Shown here: one piece after another, positions 16,403 to 24,091 of the stretch
Layout of the letters: every line of letters starts with the position of its first letter
How positions within the stretch are numbered: position 1 is the stretch's first letter
Origin: Hyphomicrobium_B sp001006785
Lineage (GTDB): Bacteria; Pseudomonadota; Alphaproteobacteria; Rhizobiales; Hyphomicrobiaceae
Direction: 5' to 3'
DNA: 64,000 bases
NCBI RefSeq assembly: GCF_001006785.1
Contig: NZ_CDHO01000003.1
Coordinates: 1,178,001 to 1,242,000 of the forward strand
Notes under the pieces: generated by a model
What the model was told of the DNA's origin: nothing
The model's input: only the letters and a program-made list of their open reading frames with translations
Databases searched by the model: none
Program-made: the position numbers and the translations under genes

Positions 16403-18220
16403 ATGCGGGGATCCCTCGGACGTGCGCTAAGCGTGGGGCTGGGCGCCGTCGCCTTGACGATCGCCGGATTCTTCAGCCAAGCGCCAGCCCGCTCTCAAGA
16501 TCAGGACCCCAGTCCGGACTCGCTCACGACATCGGCGCTTGGAAATTACCTCGCTGGGCGCTTCGCACGCACGGCTCAGGATACGAAAGATGCTGCGCAG
16601 TTTTACGGCCGCGCGCTCGAGCGTGATCCATCGAATGAGGTCCTTCTGGAACAAGCCTTCCAGATGGAGACGATGTCTGGCAACTGGTCGAATGCCGTGC
16701 CGCTTGCCGAAAAACTCGCGAGCACGCGCGAGTCGCATCGCATGTCCCAATTCCTTCTCGGTGTGACGGCGTTCAAATCCGCAGCTTATCCGCAAGCCGA
16801 AAGCCATTTCAAAGCCGCTGCCGAAAATCCGATCGGTGAACTGACGAGCGCGATCGCGCTCGGCTGGACGCGCCTCGCCGCAGGCGACACGGACGGCGCG
16901 CTGAAGGCTGTCGATCTTCCCAAGCAACCCGACTGGGCGCAGTTTTATTTGCGCTACCATCGCGCGCTGATGGCAGACATCGCCGGGCGCAAGGCAATCG
17001 CCAACGCGACCTACGAGAAGATGTTCCGCCAGGACAGCCGGACTCTCAGAACGGCGTTGGCCTACGCTCAGCACGCCGCGCATTACGGCGACTTCAAGCT
17101 CGCGAAGCAGATCATGCGCGAGCAGCTTTCCAAGACCCAGGGCGATCCCCATCCGCTCGCGAAGGAAATGCTGGAGCGCATCAACAAGCGCGAAAAAACC
17201 GAACTGCTGATCGCAACACCATCGGAAGGTCTTGCCGAACTCTTTTACGGCTTGGGCGAAGCGTTGACCGGCGAAGGCGGCGTCAGCCTCGGCACGATTT
17301 ATCTGCAGCTTGCCCTCGACGTGAAGCCGGACCACGCCTTTGCTTTGGCCGCGCTGGCCAACGCTCAGGAAGCGGCCAAGCGTTACGACGATGCGATCGC
17401 GACGTACGATAGAATTCCGAAGGGCACGCCGCTGCAGAGCGCCATCGACATCCGCAAGGCGTTCAATCTCAATTCGCTCGACCGCGTCGACGAGGCAAAG
17501 GCCATTCTCGAGCGCCTCGCTGCGAAGGATCCGAAGGACGTCCGCCCGTTGGAAGCGCTCGGCAACATCCTGCGCGCGCGCAAGGAGTACGCCGAGGCGA
17601 TCAAGTATTTCACGCGTGCGCTCGCCGCGCTGGGCAAGCACGATCCGCGCTACTGGGGCTATTATTACGCACGTGGAACGTCCTACGAGCGCCTGAAGAA
17701 CTGGCCCGCCGCTGAAGCCGATCTCAAGAAGGCGCTCGCACTCGCGCCCGATCAGCCGCTGGTTCTGAACTACCTCGGCTACTCGTGGATCGATCAGGGC
17801 AAGAACCTCAAGGAGGGCATGCGCCTGATCGAGAAGGCCGTGCAGTTGAAGCCCGACGATGGCTATATCGTCGATAGCCTTGGCTGGGCCCACTACAAGC
17901 AGAACAACTTCAAGGAGGCTGTCCGCTTCCTCGAGCGCGCCGTCGAGATCAAGCCGGAAGATCCGACCCTGAACGATCATCTTGGCGATGCGTTCTGGAA
18001 AGTCGGGCGCGAACGTGAAGCGCGCTTCCAGTGGAGCCAGGCGCTGTCGCTCAATCCGGAGCCCGAGGACGTCGACAAGATCAAGGCGAAGATCGAACGC
18101 GGCCTCGATACCAAAGCTCAGGCCAAGGCCGTCGAGAAGACCCGGCAAGTTCAGAGCATGGAGTCGTCGCGCCGGCGTAGTGAAAACAAAACTGCTCCGA
18201 GCGGCCGGGCCGTAGAGTAA
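16403..18220 (+). CDS. Exported TPR-repeat protein
   Basis: 605 residues from ATG 16403, chosen because GAGGAA lies six bases upstream. The GTG-started longer frame (16373) is less likely. A signal peptide (about 1-30, ending in QAPARS) is followed by many tetratricopeptide repeats through about residue 570, for example GNYLAGRFARTAQDTKDAAQFYGRALERDP-type units, and a basic tail. TPRs form protein-binding scaffolds. Periplasmic proteins of this size and layout are common in Hyphomicrobiales next to ispE, with unknown partners. A perfect hairpin terminator follows. Confidence 0.85.
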   Translation: MRGSLGRALSVGLGAVALTIAGFFSQAPARSQDQDPSPDSLTTSALGNYLAGRFARTAQDTKDAAQFYGRALERDPSNEVLLEQAFQMETMSGNWSNAVPLAEKLASTRESHRMSQFLLGVTAFKSAAYPQAESHFKAAAENPIGELTSAIALGWTRLAAGDTDGALKAVDLPKQPDWAQFYLRYHRALMADIAGRKAIANATYEKMFRQDSRTLRTALAYAQHAAHYGDFKLAKQIMREQLSKTQGDPHPLAKEMLERINKREKTELLIATPSEGLAELFYGLGEALTGEGGVSLGTIYLQLALDVKPDHAFALAALANAQEAAKRYDDAIATYDRIPKGTPLQSAIDIRKAFNLNSLDRVDEAKAILERLAAKDPKDVRPLEALGNILRARKEYAEAIKYFTRALAALGKHDPRYWGYYYARGTSYERLKNWPAAEADLKKALALAPDQPLVLNYLGYSWIDQGKNLKEGMRLIEKAVQLKPDDGYIVDSLGWAHYKQNNFKEAVRFLERAVEIKPEDPTLNDHLGDAFWKVGREREARFQWSQALSLNPEPEDVDKIKAKIERGLDTKAQAKAVEKTRQVQSMESSRRRSENKTAPSGRAVE

Positions 18221-18249
18221 CGGTCGCTCCTGCTGTTAGAGAAATACGA

Positions 18250-18273
18250 ACGGGCGCAGCAGCGCCCGTTTTC
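18250..18273 (+). terminator. Intrinsic terminator of the TPR gene
   Basis: ACGGGCGC (18250-18257), loop AGCA, GCGCCCGT (18262-18269), then TTTC. It is a perfect 8-bp stem 30 bp after the TPR stop codon. It ends transcription before ispE and argues for a separate ispE promoter or read-through. Confidence 0.75.
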
Positions 18274-18302
18274 ATATGTTCTGGATACTATCGAAACAGC
18301 CC

Positions 18303-19169
18303 ATGCTGCAGTCTGAATTCGCTCCCGCCAAGATCAACCTCACGCTGGAAATTCTCGGGCGGCGTGCCGACGGGTATCATGAGCTTCGCAGTCTCGTCGC
18401 GTTCGCGCACGACGCCGGCGACGTGGTCACGCTCGCGCCGGGTTCATCTTCAGGCGTCGAAACGACGGGATCGTTCGCGGGCGACATCTCGGGCAGCAAT
18501 CTTGTCGACAAAGCCATCTCGGCGTTCGCCGCGAAGGCGCCGAACATGACGCTGCGCCGGCTGATGCTGGAAAAAAATCTGCCTGTGGCGAGCGGCATCG
18601 GCGGCGGCTCGGCCGACGCGGCCGCGACGCTTCGGTTACTCTCTAAAGTTTATCCCGGATTATCCGATCGCGATCTTCACGCGATCGCACGTACGTTGGG
18701 CGCGGACGTGCCCGTTTGCGTCAGAGCGCAGCCCGTCATCATGACCGGCGTCGGCGAAACGCTCGAAGAAATCGCCCTGCCCCGCGATCTTCATGCGGTG
18801 CTCGTCAATCCGCTCCTTGCCGTGCCCGCGAACAAGACGTCTCAAGTCTTCGCGGCCTTGGGCGCGGCGCCACTCACCGCTCCGCCTGAAACCGAACCGG
18901 CGCCCCGCCTGTCAGACGTGCATGACGTCGGCGCCTACGCCAAGGCGCGAGGTAACGACCTGCAAGCGCCTGCGCAAAAACTGTTTCCTGAGATCGAGAC
19001 CGTGCTCGCCGAGCTTCATCGCACCGAAGGCGCTTTGCTCGCTCAGCTTTCCGGCGCAGGCCCGACGTGCTTCGCCCTGTTCGCGACGAAGCAGGAAGCT
19101 GAGGCCGGAGCGTCGGCGCTCCAGCAACGGCAGCCCAATTGGTGGATCAGACCGACACGGCTTGGCTAG
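18303..19169 (+). CDS. ispE: 4-diphosphocytidyl-2-C-methyl-D-erythritol kinase
   Basis: 288 residues from ATG 18303; an upstream ATG at 18276 abuts the terminator. The N-terminal EFAPAKINLTLEILGRRADGYHEL and the GHMP ATP-binding glycine loop LPVASGIGGGSADAAATLR are diagnostic. It phosphorylates CDP-ME in the non-mevalonate isoprenoid pathway. The polyprenyl diphosphate synthase gene, which uses the isoprenoid products, lies convergently 14 bp away. Confidence 0.96.
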   Translation: MLQSEFAPAKINLTLEILGRRADGYHELRSLVAFAHDAGDVVTLAPGSSSGVETTGSFAGDISGSNLVDKAISAFAAKAPNMTLRRLMLEKNLPVASGIGGGSADAAATLRLLSKVYPGLSDRDLHAIARTLGADVPVCVRAQPVIMTGVGETLEEIALPRDLHAVLVNPLLAVPANKTSQVFAALGAAPLTAPPETEPAPRLSDVHDVGAYAKARGNDLQAPAQKLFPEIETVLAELHRTEGALLAQLSGAGPTCFALFATKQEAEAGASALQQRQPNWWIRPTRLG

Positions 19170-19183
19170 AACGACGCGCCGCT

Positions 19184-20212
19184 TTAGTGCGAGCGGCCGA
19201 TACAGAATGCGATGACTTGCTCAAGCGCGTCTTTCTCGCGGCTGTCCGGGAAAATCGCCAGCGCATCGCGCGCGATTGCACCGTAAGACCGCGCGCGTTC
19301 GAAGGTCGCTTCGATCGCCTTGTGCTTGCGCATGAAGCCGACGGCCTGCTCGAGATCGCCATCGTTGATGTCGCCGTCGGCAATCGTCCGGTTCCAGAAT
19401 TGGCGTTCCTCGGGCGAGCCGCGACGGAACGAAAGAATGACCGGCAGCGTGATCTTGCCCTCGCGGAAATCGTCGCCGACCGATTTGCCGAGACGCGAGC
19501 TGTCGCCCGCATAATCGAGCGCATCGTCGACCAACTGGAATGCCAAGCCGAGGTTCTTGCCATACGAGCGAAGCGCCGATTGCTCTTCCGGCGGGCGCTG
19601 CGTCAGCGCCGCGCCCGACTCCGCCGCTGCCGAAAACAGCGCGGCCGTCTTGGCGTTGATGATCGCCAGATAGTCGTCTTCGGTCGTCGAGGTATTCTTG
19701 GCGGCCGCGAGCTGCATCACTTCGCCTTCCGCGATCGTCGCGGCGGCGTTCGACATGATGCGCAGCACCGGCAGCGATCCGACGTCGACGAACATCTTGA
19801 ACGCTTGTCCGAGAAGGAAATCGCCGACCAGAACGCTCGCCTGGTTGCCCCAGATCATCCGCGCCGTCTTGCGGCCGCGCCGCGTCGCGCTTTCGTCGAC
19901 CACGTCGTCATGCAGCAGCGTTGCCGTGTGCATGAACTCCACCGCGGAGGCGGTCCGGATGTGCCCGTTGCCGCCGTATCCGCACAGCTTCGCCGACGCG
20001 AGCGCCAGCATCGGACGCAGCCGCTTGCCGCCGCTGTCAATCAAGTGGTGCGCGAGTTCCGGGATCATCTCGACGTCGGAAACCGCTTTATCGAGGATAA
20101 TGCGATTAATCGCCTCGAGGTCGTCCGCGACCAGGGCGAGAAGCGGTTCCAGCTTCTGGCCCGTCTCGCGAAGGTCGTCCAGTGGTATCACACGGCCCAA
20201 GTTGATCCCCAT
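19184..20212 (-). CDS. ispB: Long-chain polyprenyl diphosphate synthase (quinone side chain)
   Basis: 342 residues. The first Asp-rich motif DDVVD is at 102-106 and the second DDALD at 229-233, with GGKRLRP (61-67) binding the substrate diphosphate. The small residues before the first motif suit long chains. It extends farnesyl diphosphate with IPP to the ubiquinone side chain. The exact chain length (octa- or decaprenyl) cannot be read from the sequence. It is divergent from the DUF2007 gene, with 87 bp between them. Confidence 0.93.
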   Translation of the reverse strand: MGINLGRVIPLDDLRETGQKLEPLLALVADDLEAINRIILDKAVSDVEMIPELAHHLIDSGGKRLRPMLALASAKLCGYGGNGHIRTASAVEFMHTATLLHDDVVDESATRRGRKTARMIWGNQASVLVGDFLLGQAFKMFVDVGSLPVLRIMSNAAATIAEGEVMQLAAAKNTSTTEDDYLAIINAKTAALFSAAAESGAALTQRPPEEQSALRSYGKNLGLAFQLVDDALDYAGDSSRLGKSVGDDFREGKITLPVILSFRRGSPEERQFWNRTIADGDINDGDLEQAVGFMRKHKAIEATFERARSYGAIARDALAIFPDSREKDALEQVIAFCIGRSH

Positions 20213-20299
20213 TCAAATGCTGGCATGCTATTATATAGTGGAAATGACGCTGCCGCGTTGCGGCCCCGCGTCCGACCCTGTCTTTCGCCGAGTGTCGAT

Positions 20300-20533
20300 A
20301 TGCGCGAACTGGTTATGACGAATGACCTTGTCCTGATCAGCTACGTCGAGGCCCTGCTTGCCGATCAGGGTATCGAAGCGGTGGTATTTGATCGAAATAT
20401 CAGTCTGATGGAAGGGTCAATCGGCGCCTTTCCGCGACGGGTGGTTGTAGCCGACGAGCATTGGTCCCGCGCAAGTCGCGTTTTGAAGGATGCCGGTCTC
20501 GGTCAATGGATTGTCGAGAATGAACGCCTTTGA
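20300..20533 (+). CDS. DUF2007 domain protein
   Basis: 77 residues: RELVMTNDLVLISYVEALL then GIEAVVFDRNIS and RRVVVADEHWSRASRVLKDAG. This is the DUF2007 (putative signal-transducing) ferredoxin-like fold that covers nearly the whole protein. Function unknown. The 3' end overlaps the start of the methyltransferase by 14 bp, so the two are translationally coupled. A longer open frame running in from 19139 is antisense to the prenyl synthase and is not coding. Confidence 0.85.
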   Translation: MRELVMTNDLVLISYVEALLADQGIEAVVFDRNISLMEGSIGAFPRRVVVADEHWSRASRVLKDAGLGQWIVENERL

Positions 20534-21320
20534 GGCGCCCGGACGAACGGTCGCGCCGACGACGGACGATCTGTTCCTGGGTGGCGCGCTGACCGTCCTC
20601 CAGCCCCGGAATGGTTACCGGGCTGGAACGGATGCCGTTCTGCTGGCATCGATACTGACGCCTGAAACGCTCGGCTCGGGGGCGGTGCTCGACGTCGGCG
20701 CGGGCGTTGGCGTGATCGGCCTCTGCGTGGCACGCCGTTGCCCAAGTGCGCGCGCCGTGCTCCTCGAACGCGATCCAATCCTCGCCGCATTGGCCCGCGA
20801 CAACGTCCAGCGGAACGAACTGACCGGCCGCGTTTCCGTCGTCGAGACGGATCTCGCACGCGCCACGGCGGCGCTGGAAGTGGCCGAAATCAAATCCGAG
20901 TCTTTCCCTGTTGTGCTCGCCAATCCTCCCTATCACGACGATCGCCGCAGCACGCTCGCTGAAAGCCCGCTGAAGGCCGTCTCGCACCAGATGCCGGACG
21001 ACCTGCTGGATGTCTGGGCGCGGTTCATGTGTCGGATGGCGGCCCCTGGCGGACGCGTCGCGATGATCCACAAAGCCGACGCCCTGTCGCGCATTCTCGA
21101 GACGTTCGAAGGCCGCTTCGGATCGATCTCCGTGCTGCCGATCCATGCCCGCGCCGGCGAACCCGCCATCCGCGTCATCGTCGAGGGGATCAAAGGCAGC
21201 CGCGCCCCGATGTCGATACGGCCCGGCCTTGTGCTGCACACGCCCGAGCAGGCATTTGTGCCCGAGATCGAAGCGATATTTCGCCACGGGGCGCCTCTTC
21301 CGCCACAATACCGAGGCTGA
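20520..21320 (+). CDS. TrmN6-like tRNA1(Val) adenine-N6 methyltransferase
   Basis: 266 residues from ATG 20520; an upstream ATG at 20490 would add ten. The N-terminus TTDDLFLGGALTVLQPRNGYRAGTDAVLLA is the TrmN6 substrate signature. SAM motif I is VLDVGAGVGVIGLCVA and the catalytic motif is NPPY. In E. coli the enzyme makes m6A37 in tRNA1(Val); the target here is inferred. It overlaps DUF2007. Confidence 0.88.
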   Translation: MNAFEAPGRTVAPTTDDLFLGGALTVLQPRNGYRAGTDAVLLASILTPETLGSGAVLDVGAGVGVIGLCVARRCPSARAVLLERDPILAALARDNVQRNELTGRVSVVETDLARATAALEVAEIKSESFPVVLANPPYHDDRRSTLAESPLKAVSHQMPDDLLDVWARFMCRMAAPGGRVAMIHKADALSRILETFEGRFGSISVLPIHARAGEPAIRVIVEGIKGSRAPMSIRPGLVLHTPEQAFVPEIEAIFRHGAPLPPQYRG

Positions 21321-21398
21321 TCGCTGGCTAGGCCTCTCCGCTTGTAATAGAGCCGCAGCGCTCTATGTCAGACCCGAACTCGTGCAGGAGCCTGTTCT

Positions 21399-22232
21399 AT
21401 GTGGCCATTTTCGCGCCGACCCTTCGTGCCCGTTCTGCGCTTTCACGGGCCGATCGGCATGGCGACGCCATTGCGGCCGGGTTTGACGCTCGGAGCCTAT
21501 TCGAACGCGATCGAGAAAGCGTTTTTGGTCTCTAAGCTGCCGGCCGTGGCCGTGATCGTGAATTCGCCGGGCGGTTCGCCGGTTCAATCCAATCTTCTGT
21601 TCAAGCGCATCCGCCAGCTCGCCGTTGAGAAGAAAAAGCGCGTCTACGTCTTTTGCGAGGACGTCGCGGCATCCGGCGGCTATTTCCTCGCCATCGCAGG
21701 CGATGAAATCTACGCCGATCCGTCGTCGATCATCGGCTCGATCGGCGTCGTGTCGCGCAGCTTCGGATTTGTCGATCTCCTGGAGAAGATCGGTGTCGAA
21801 CGCCGGGTTTACACGGCAGGCATCAACAAGAACCAGCTCGACCCGTTCCTCCCCGAAGACGGCGACGACGTTGCCCGCCTCAAGGCCATTCAGCGCGACG
21901 TGCACGATATCTTCATCGGCCTCGTCAAGGAGCGCCGCCTCGGAAAACTGAGGGCACCGGACACCGAACTGTTCTCTGGTGCTTTCTGGTCGGCAGCCCG
22001 CGCCGTGGAGTTCGGCCTCGTCGACGGCATTGCCGACATTCGATCCAAAATGCAGGACATTTTTGGCGAGAAAATTCGCCTTAAAGTCATCGAGCCGGAA
22101 AAGCCGGGCCTCCTGGCACGGCTGCGGCGGACGCCCGGCGCGATCGGCATTCAAACGCCGGCTCTTGCTTTTGCCGATGATCTGGTGTCGGCTGTGGAAA
22201 CTCGAACGCTCTGGTCGCGTTTCGGTCTCTGA
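21399..22232 (+). CDS. S49 family serine peptidase (SppA/SohB-like)
   Basis: 277 residues. Nucleophile Ser92 in EDVAASGGYFLA and general base Lys144 in TAGINKNQLDPF form the SppA-type Ser/Lys dyad. NSPGGS (55-60) shapes the oxyanion region and IIGSIGVVS follows. There is no clear membrane helix, so it is a short single-domain form unlike the anchored SppA. Signal peptide or cytoplasmic peptide degradation is inferred. It is followed after 20 bp by a small ORF. Confidence 0.92.
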   Translation: MWPFSRRPFVPVLRFHGPIGMATPLRPGLTLGAYSNAIEKAFLVSKLPAVAVIVNSPGGSPVQSNLLFKRIRQLAVEKKKRVYVFCEDVAASGGYFLAIAGDEIYADPSSIIGSIGVVSRSFGFVDLLEKIGVERRVYTAGINKNQLDPFLPEDGDDVARLKAIQRDVHDIFIGLVKERRLGKLRAPDTELFSGAFWSAARAVEFGLVDGIADIRSKMQDIFGEKIRLKVIEPEKPGLLARLRRTPGAIGIQTPALAFADDLVSAVETRTLWSRFGL

Positions 22233-22252
22233 TCTAGCTTTGGAGGGCGTCG

Positions 22253-22462
22253 ATGCCGCCAGTCATGTTGCTCGCCCTCGTCGGAGCGGCAGGATTTGCC
22301 GGCTACAGGATTGTTTCGAGCCTTCTCGAAAGCTCGAAATCGTCTGGCCGCAACCGGGCGAAAGAGATGCGTGGCGCGACCTCGTCGGCACGCGACCTCG
22401 GCAAGCTCGAATGGGACGAAGACGCGGGTGTTTACCGCCCGATCCCGAAACGCGAGCATTGA
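22253..22462 (+). CDS. Small membrane-associated protein, unknown
   Basis: 69 residues with GGAGG five bases before the ATG. A short hydrophobic stretch at 3-24 is followed by a Ser/Arg-rich segment and a conserved-looking end LEWDEDAGVYRPIPKREH. No family name can be given. It lies 20 bp after the S49 peptidase gene and is probably cotranscribed. Confidence 0.65.
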   Translation: MPPVMLLALVGAAGFAGYRIVSSLLESSKSSGRNRAKEMRGATSSARDLGKLEWDEDAGVYRPIPKREH

Positions 22463-22551
22463 ATTCTTTCAATCGGGCGGCGAAAATTGGAGCAACGCCG
22501 TCTCCGTCCATGCATTCGGCCAAAAGTCGAGCAAAAACGGGGTATCTACGC

Positions 22552-22579
22552 GTGACAAGGACCCTTTAGCGCGTATATT
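22552..22579 (+). promoter_or_regulatory. Probable promoter of glyQ
   Basis: GTGACA (22552-22557), a 16-bp spacer, then TATATT (22574-22579). The transcription start would be near 22586, about 27 bp before the glyQ ATG. No T-box-like leader fits in that space. Confidence 0.45.
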
Positions 22580-22612
22580 GCGCCGCGACTTAAGCCGGAA
22601 AGAACCCCAACG

Positions 22613-23557
22613 ATGTCAACGACGACGGTCTCGATGAAGGCCGCACGACCTTCCGCGTTGCGCCCCAGGCAAGCCTTCCAAGATCTTATCCTGACGCTGC
22701 AGACCTTCTGGAGCAACCAGGGCTGCGCCATACTCCAGCCCTACGACATGGAAGTCGGCGCCGGCACCTTCCACCCGGCAACGACGCTGCGCGCGCTCGG
22801 CCCGAAACCCTGGGCCGCGGCCTACGTTCAGCCCTCGCGCCGCCCCAAGGACGGCCGCTACGGCGAGAACCCGAACCGCCTGCAGCACTACTATCAGTTC
22901 CAGGTCATCATGAAGCCATCGCCTGCGAACATTCAGGAGCTCTATCTCGCGAGCCTCGACGCGATCGGCATCGACACGGCGCTGAACGACATCCGCTTCG
23001 TCGAGGACGATTGGGAAAGCCCGACGCTCGGCGCCTGGGGGCTCGGCTGGGAAGTATGGTGCAACGGCATGGAAGTTTCGCAGTTCACATACTTCCAGCA
23101 GGTCGGCGGCTTCGACTGCAATCCCGTTGCGAGCGAGATTACCTATGGCCTCGAACGTCTCGCCATGTACGTCCAGGGCGTCGACCGCGTTTTCGATCTC
23201 AATTTCAACGGCCGCGACGACGACAGACGCCTGACCTACGGCGACGTCTTCCTGCAGGCCGAGCGCGAATATTCTCGCTACAACTTCGAGCACGCCGATA
23301 CTGAAATTCTATTTCGCCACTTCAAGGACGCAGAGGCTGAGTGCAAGGCCCTGCTCGAGAAGGGTGCGACGGATGGGGAGCACTTGCTCGCGCTTCCCGC
23401 CTACGATCAGTGCATCAAAGCGAGCCACATCTTCAACCTGCTCGATGCCCGCGGCGTGATTTCGGTCACGGAGCGGCAAAGCTACATTCTGCGCGTTCGC
23501 GATTTGGCGAAAGCTTGTTGCGCCGCGTGGCTCAAAACTGAAGGAGGACACGCGTGA
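22613..23557 (+). CDS. glyQ: Glycyl-tRNA synthetase alpha subunit
   Basis: 314 residues. Class II motifs: FQDLILTLQTFWSNQGCAILQPYDMEVGAGTFHPAT-type start, YVQPSRRPKDGRYGENPNRLQHYYQFQVI, and GLERLAMYVQGV (motif 3). This is the catalytic subunit of the alpha2beta2 bacterial GlyRS. The stop overlaps the GTG start of the next gene by 4 bp (GTGA). glyS follows after that intervening gene. Confidence 0.98.
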   Translation: MSTTTVSMKAARPSALRPRQAFQDLILTLQTFWSNQGCAILQPYDMEVGAGTFHPATTLRALGPKPWAAAYVQPSRRPKDGRYGENPNRLQHYYQFQVIMKPSPANIQELYLASLDAIGIDTALNDIRFVEDDWESPTLGAWGLGWEVWCNGMEVSQFTYFQQVGGFDCNPVASEITYGLERLAMYVQGVDRVFDLNFNGRDDDRRLTYGDVFLQAEREYSRYNFEHADTEILFRHFKDAEAECKALLEKGATDGEHLLALPAYDQCIKASHIFNLLDARGVISVTERQSYILRVRDLAKACCAAWLKTEGGHA

Positions 23558-24015
23558 TCGAAGTCAACAATACAGTGCTCGGTCTTGTCGCGGCGGCCGT
23601 TCCGCTGCTCATCATCGGCTTTTTCATTCTGCGGCGGCTGCCCTGGATCTTCGCGTTCTTTGTGGCTCTTCTGGCGGTAGGTCTCGGTTATCTCGAAACG
23701 ACCGGCGCCATCCGCGATTTCGGGCACAACGTTCGCACCGTGCTGCCTGAGGGCATCCTGAAGCACAGGACGCACGAAACGGAACCGGCGGCAGGCCCGG
23801 CTATGGCGCCTGCCGAAACGCCGGCAGATGGCCCGGCAATGGCTCCGGCATCGCCGCCGGCTGCCGAGCCCGCGACGCCGGCACCTGAGGCGACCCCGGC
23901 TCCGGCCCAGGAACCCGCCGCTCCGGCTCCGGAAGCGACGCCCGCACCGGCAGCGCCCGAGACGACGCCTCCGGCAGAGCCTGCTCCGGCGCAGCCTCAG
24001 CCTTCGACGCCATAA
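23554..24015 (+). CDS. Two-helix membrane protein with Ala/Pro-rich tail, between glyQ and glyS
   Basis: 153 residues from GTG 23554. Two hydrophobic helices lie at about 8-27 and 31-47. From about residue 75 to the end the protein is a low-complexity Ala/Pro/Glu/Thr tail, with repeated APEATPAPA-like units. It overlaps glyQ by 4 bp, so it is translationally coupled. Function unknown; a link to the synthetase is not shown by the sequence. A 14-bp hairpin follows it. Confidence 0.7.
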   Translation: MIEVNNTVLGLVAAAVPLLIIGFFILRRLPWIFAFFVALLAVGLGYLETTGAIRDFGHNVRTVLPEGILKHRTHETEPAAGPAMAPAETPADGPAMAPASPPAAEPATPAPEATPAPAQEPAAPAPEATPAPAAPETTPPAEPAPAQPQPSTP

Positions 24016-24022
24016 CGACAAG

Positions 24023-24057
24023 CTTTCGCCCCGTGATGCTGGGTCACGGGGCGAAGG
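24023..24057 (+). other. Strong hairpin in the glyQ-glyS operon
   Basis: CTTTCGCCCCGTGA (24023-24036) pairs with TCACGGGGCGAAGG (24044-24057). The stem is 14 bp with one G-T pair and a 7-nt loop. It is 8 bp after the upstream stop and 34 bp before the glyS ATG. There is no U-run, so it may be an mRNA processing or stability element or an attenuator rather than a simple terminator. Confidence 0.6.
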
Positions 24058-24091
24058 CATTCACGGCCCGCATCTCACGAGATTGATCTGA

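Noticed and set aside
16427..18148. 573-codon minus-strand open frame opposite the TPR gene
   Set aside because: Mirror of the TPR codons; the TPR frame has a signal peptide, repeats and an RBS.
19139..20299. Long in-frame extension upstream of DUF2007
   Set aside because: Antisense to the polyprenyl diphosphate synthase; the 77-residue protein equals the DUF2007 domain.
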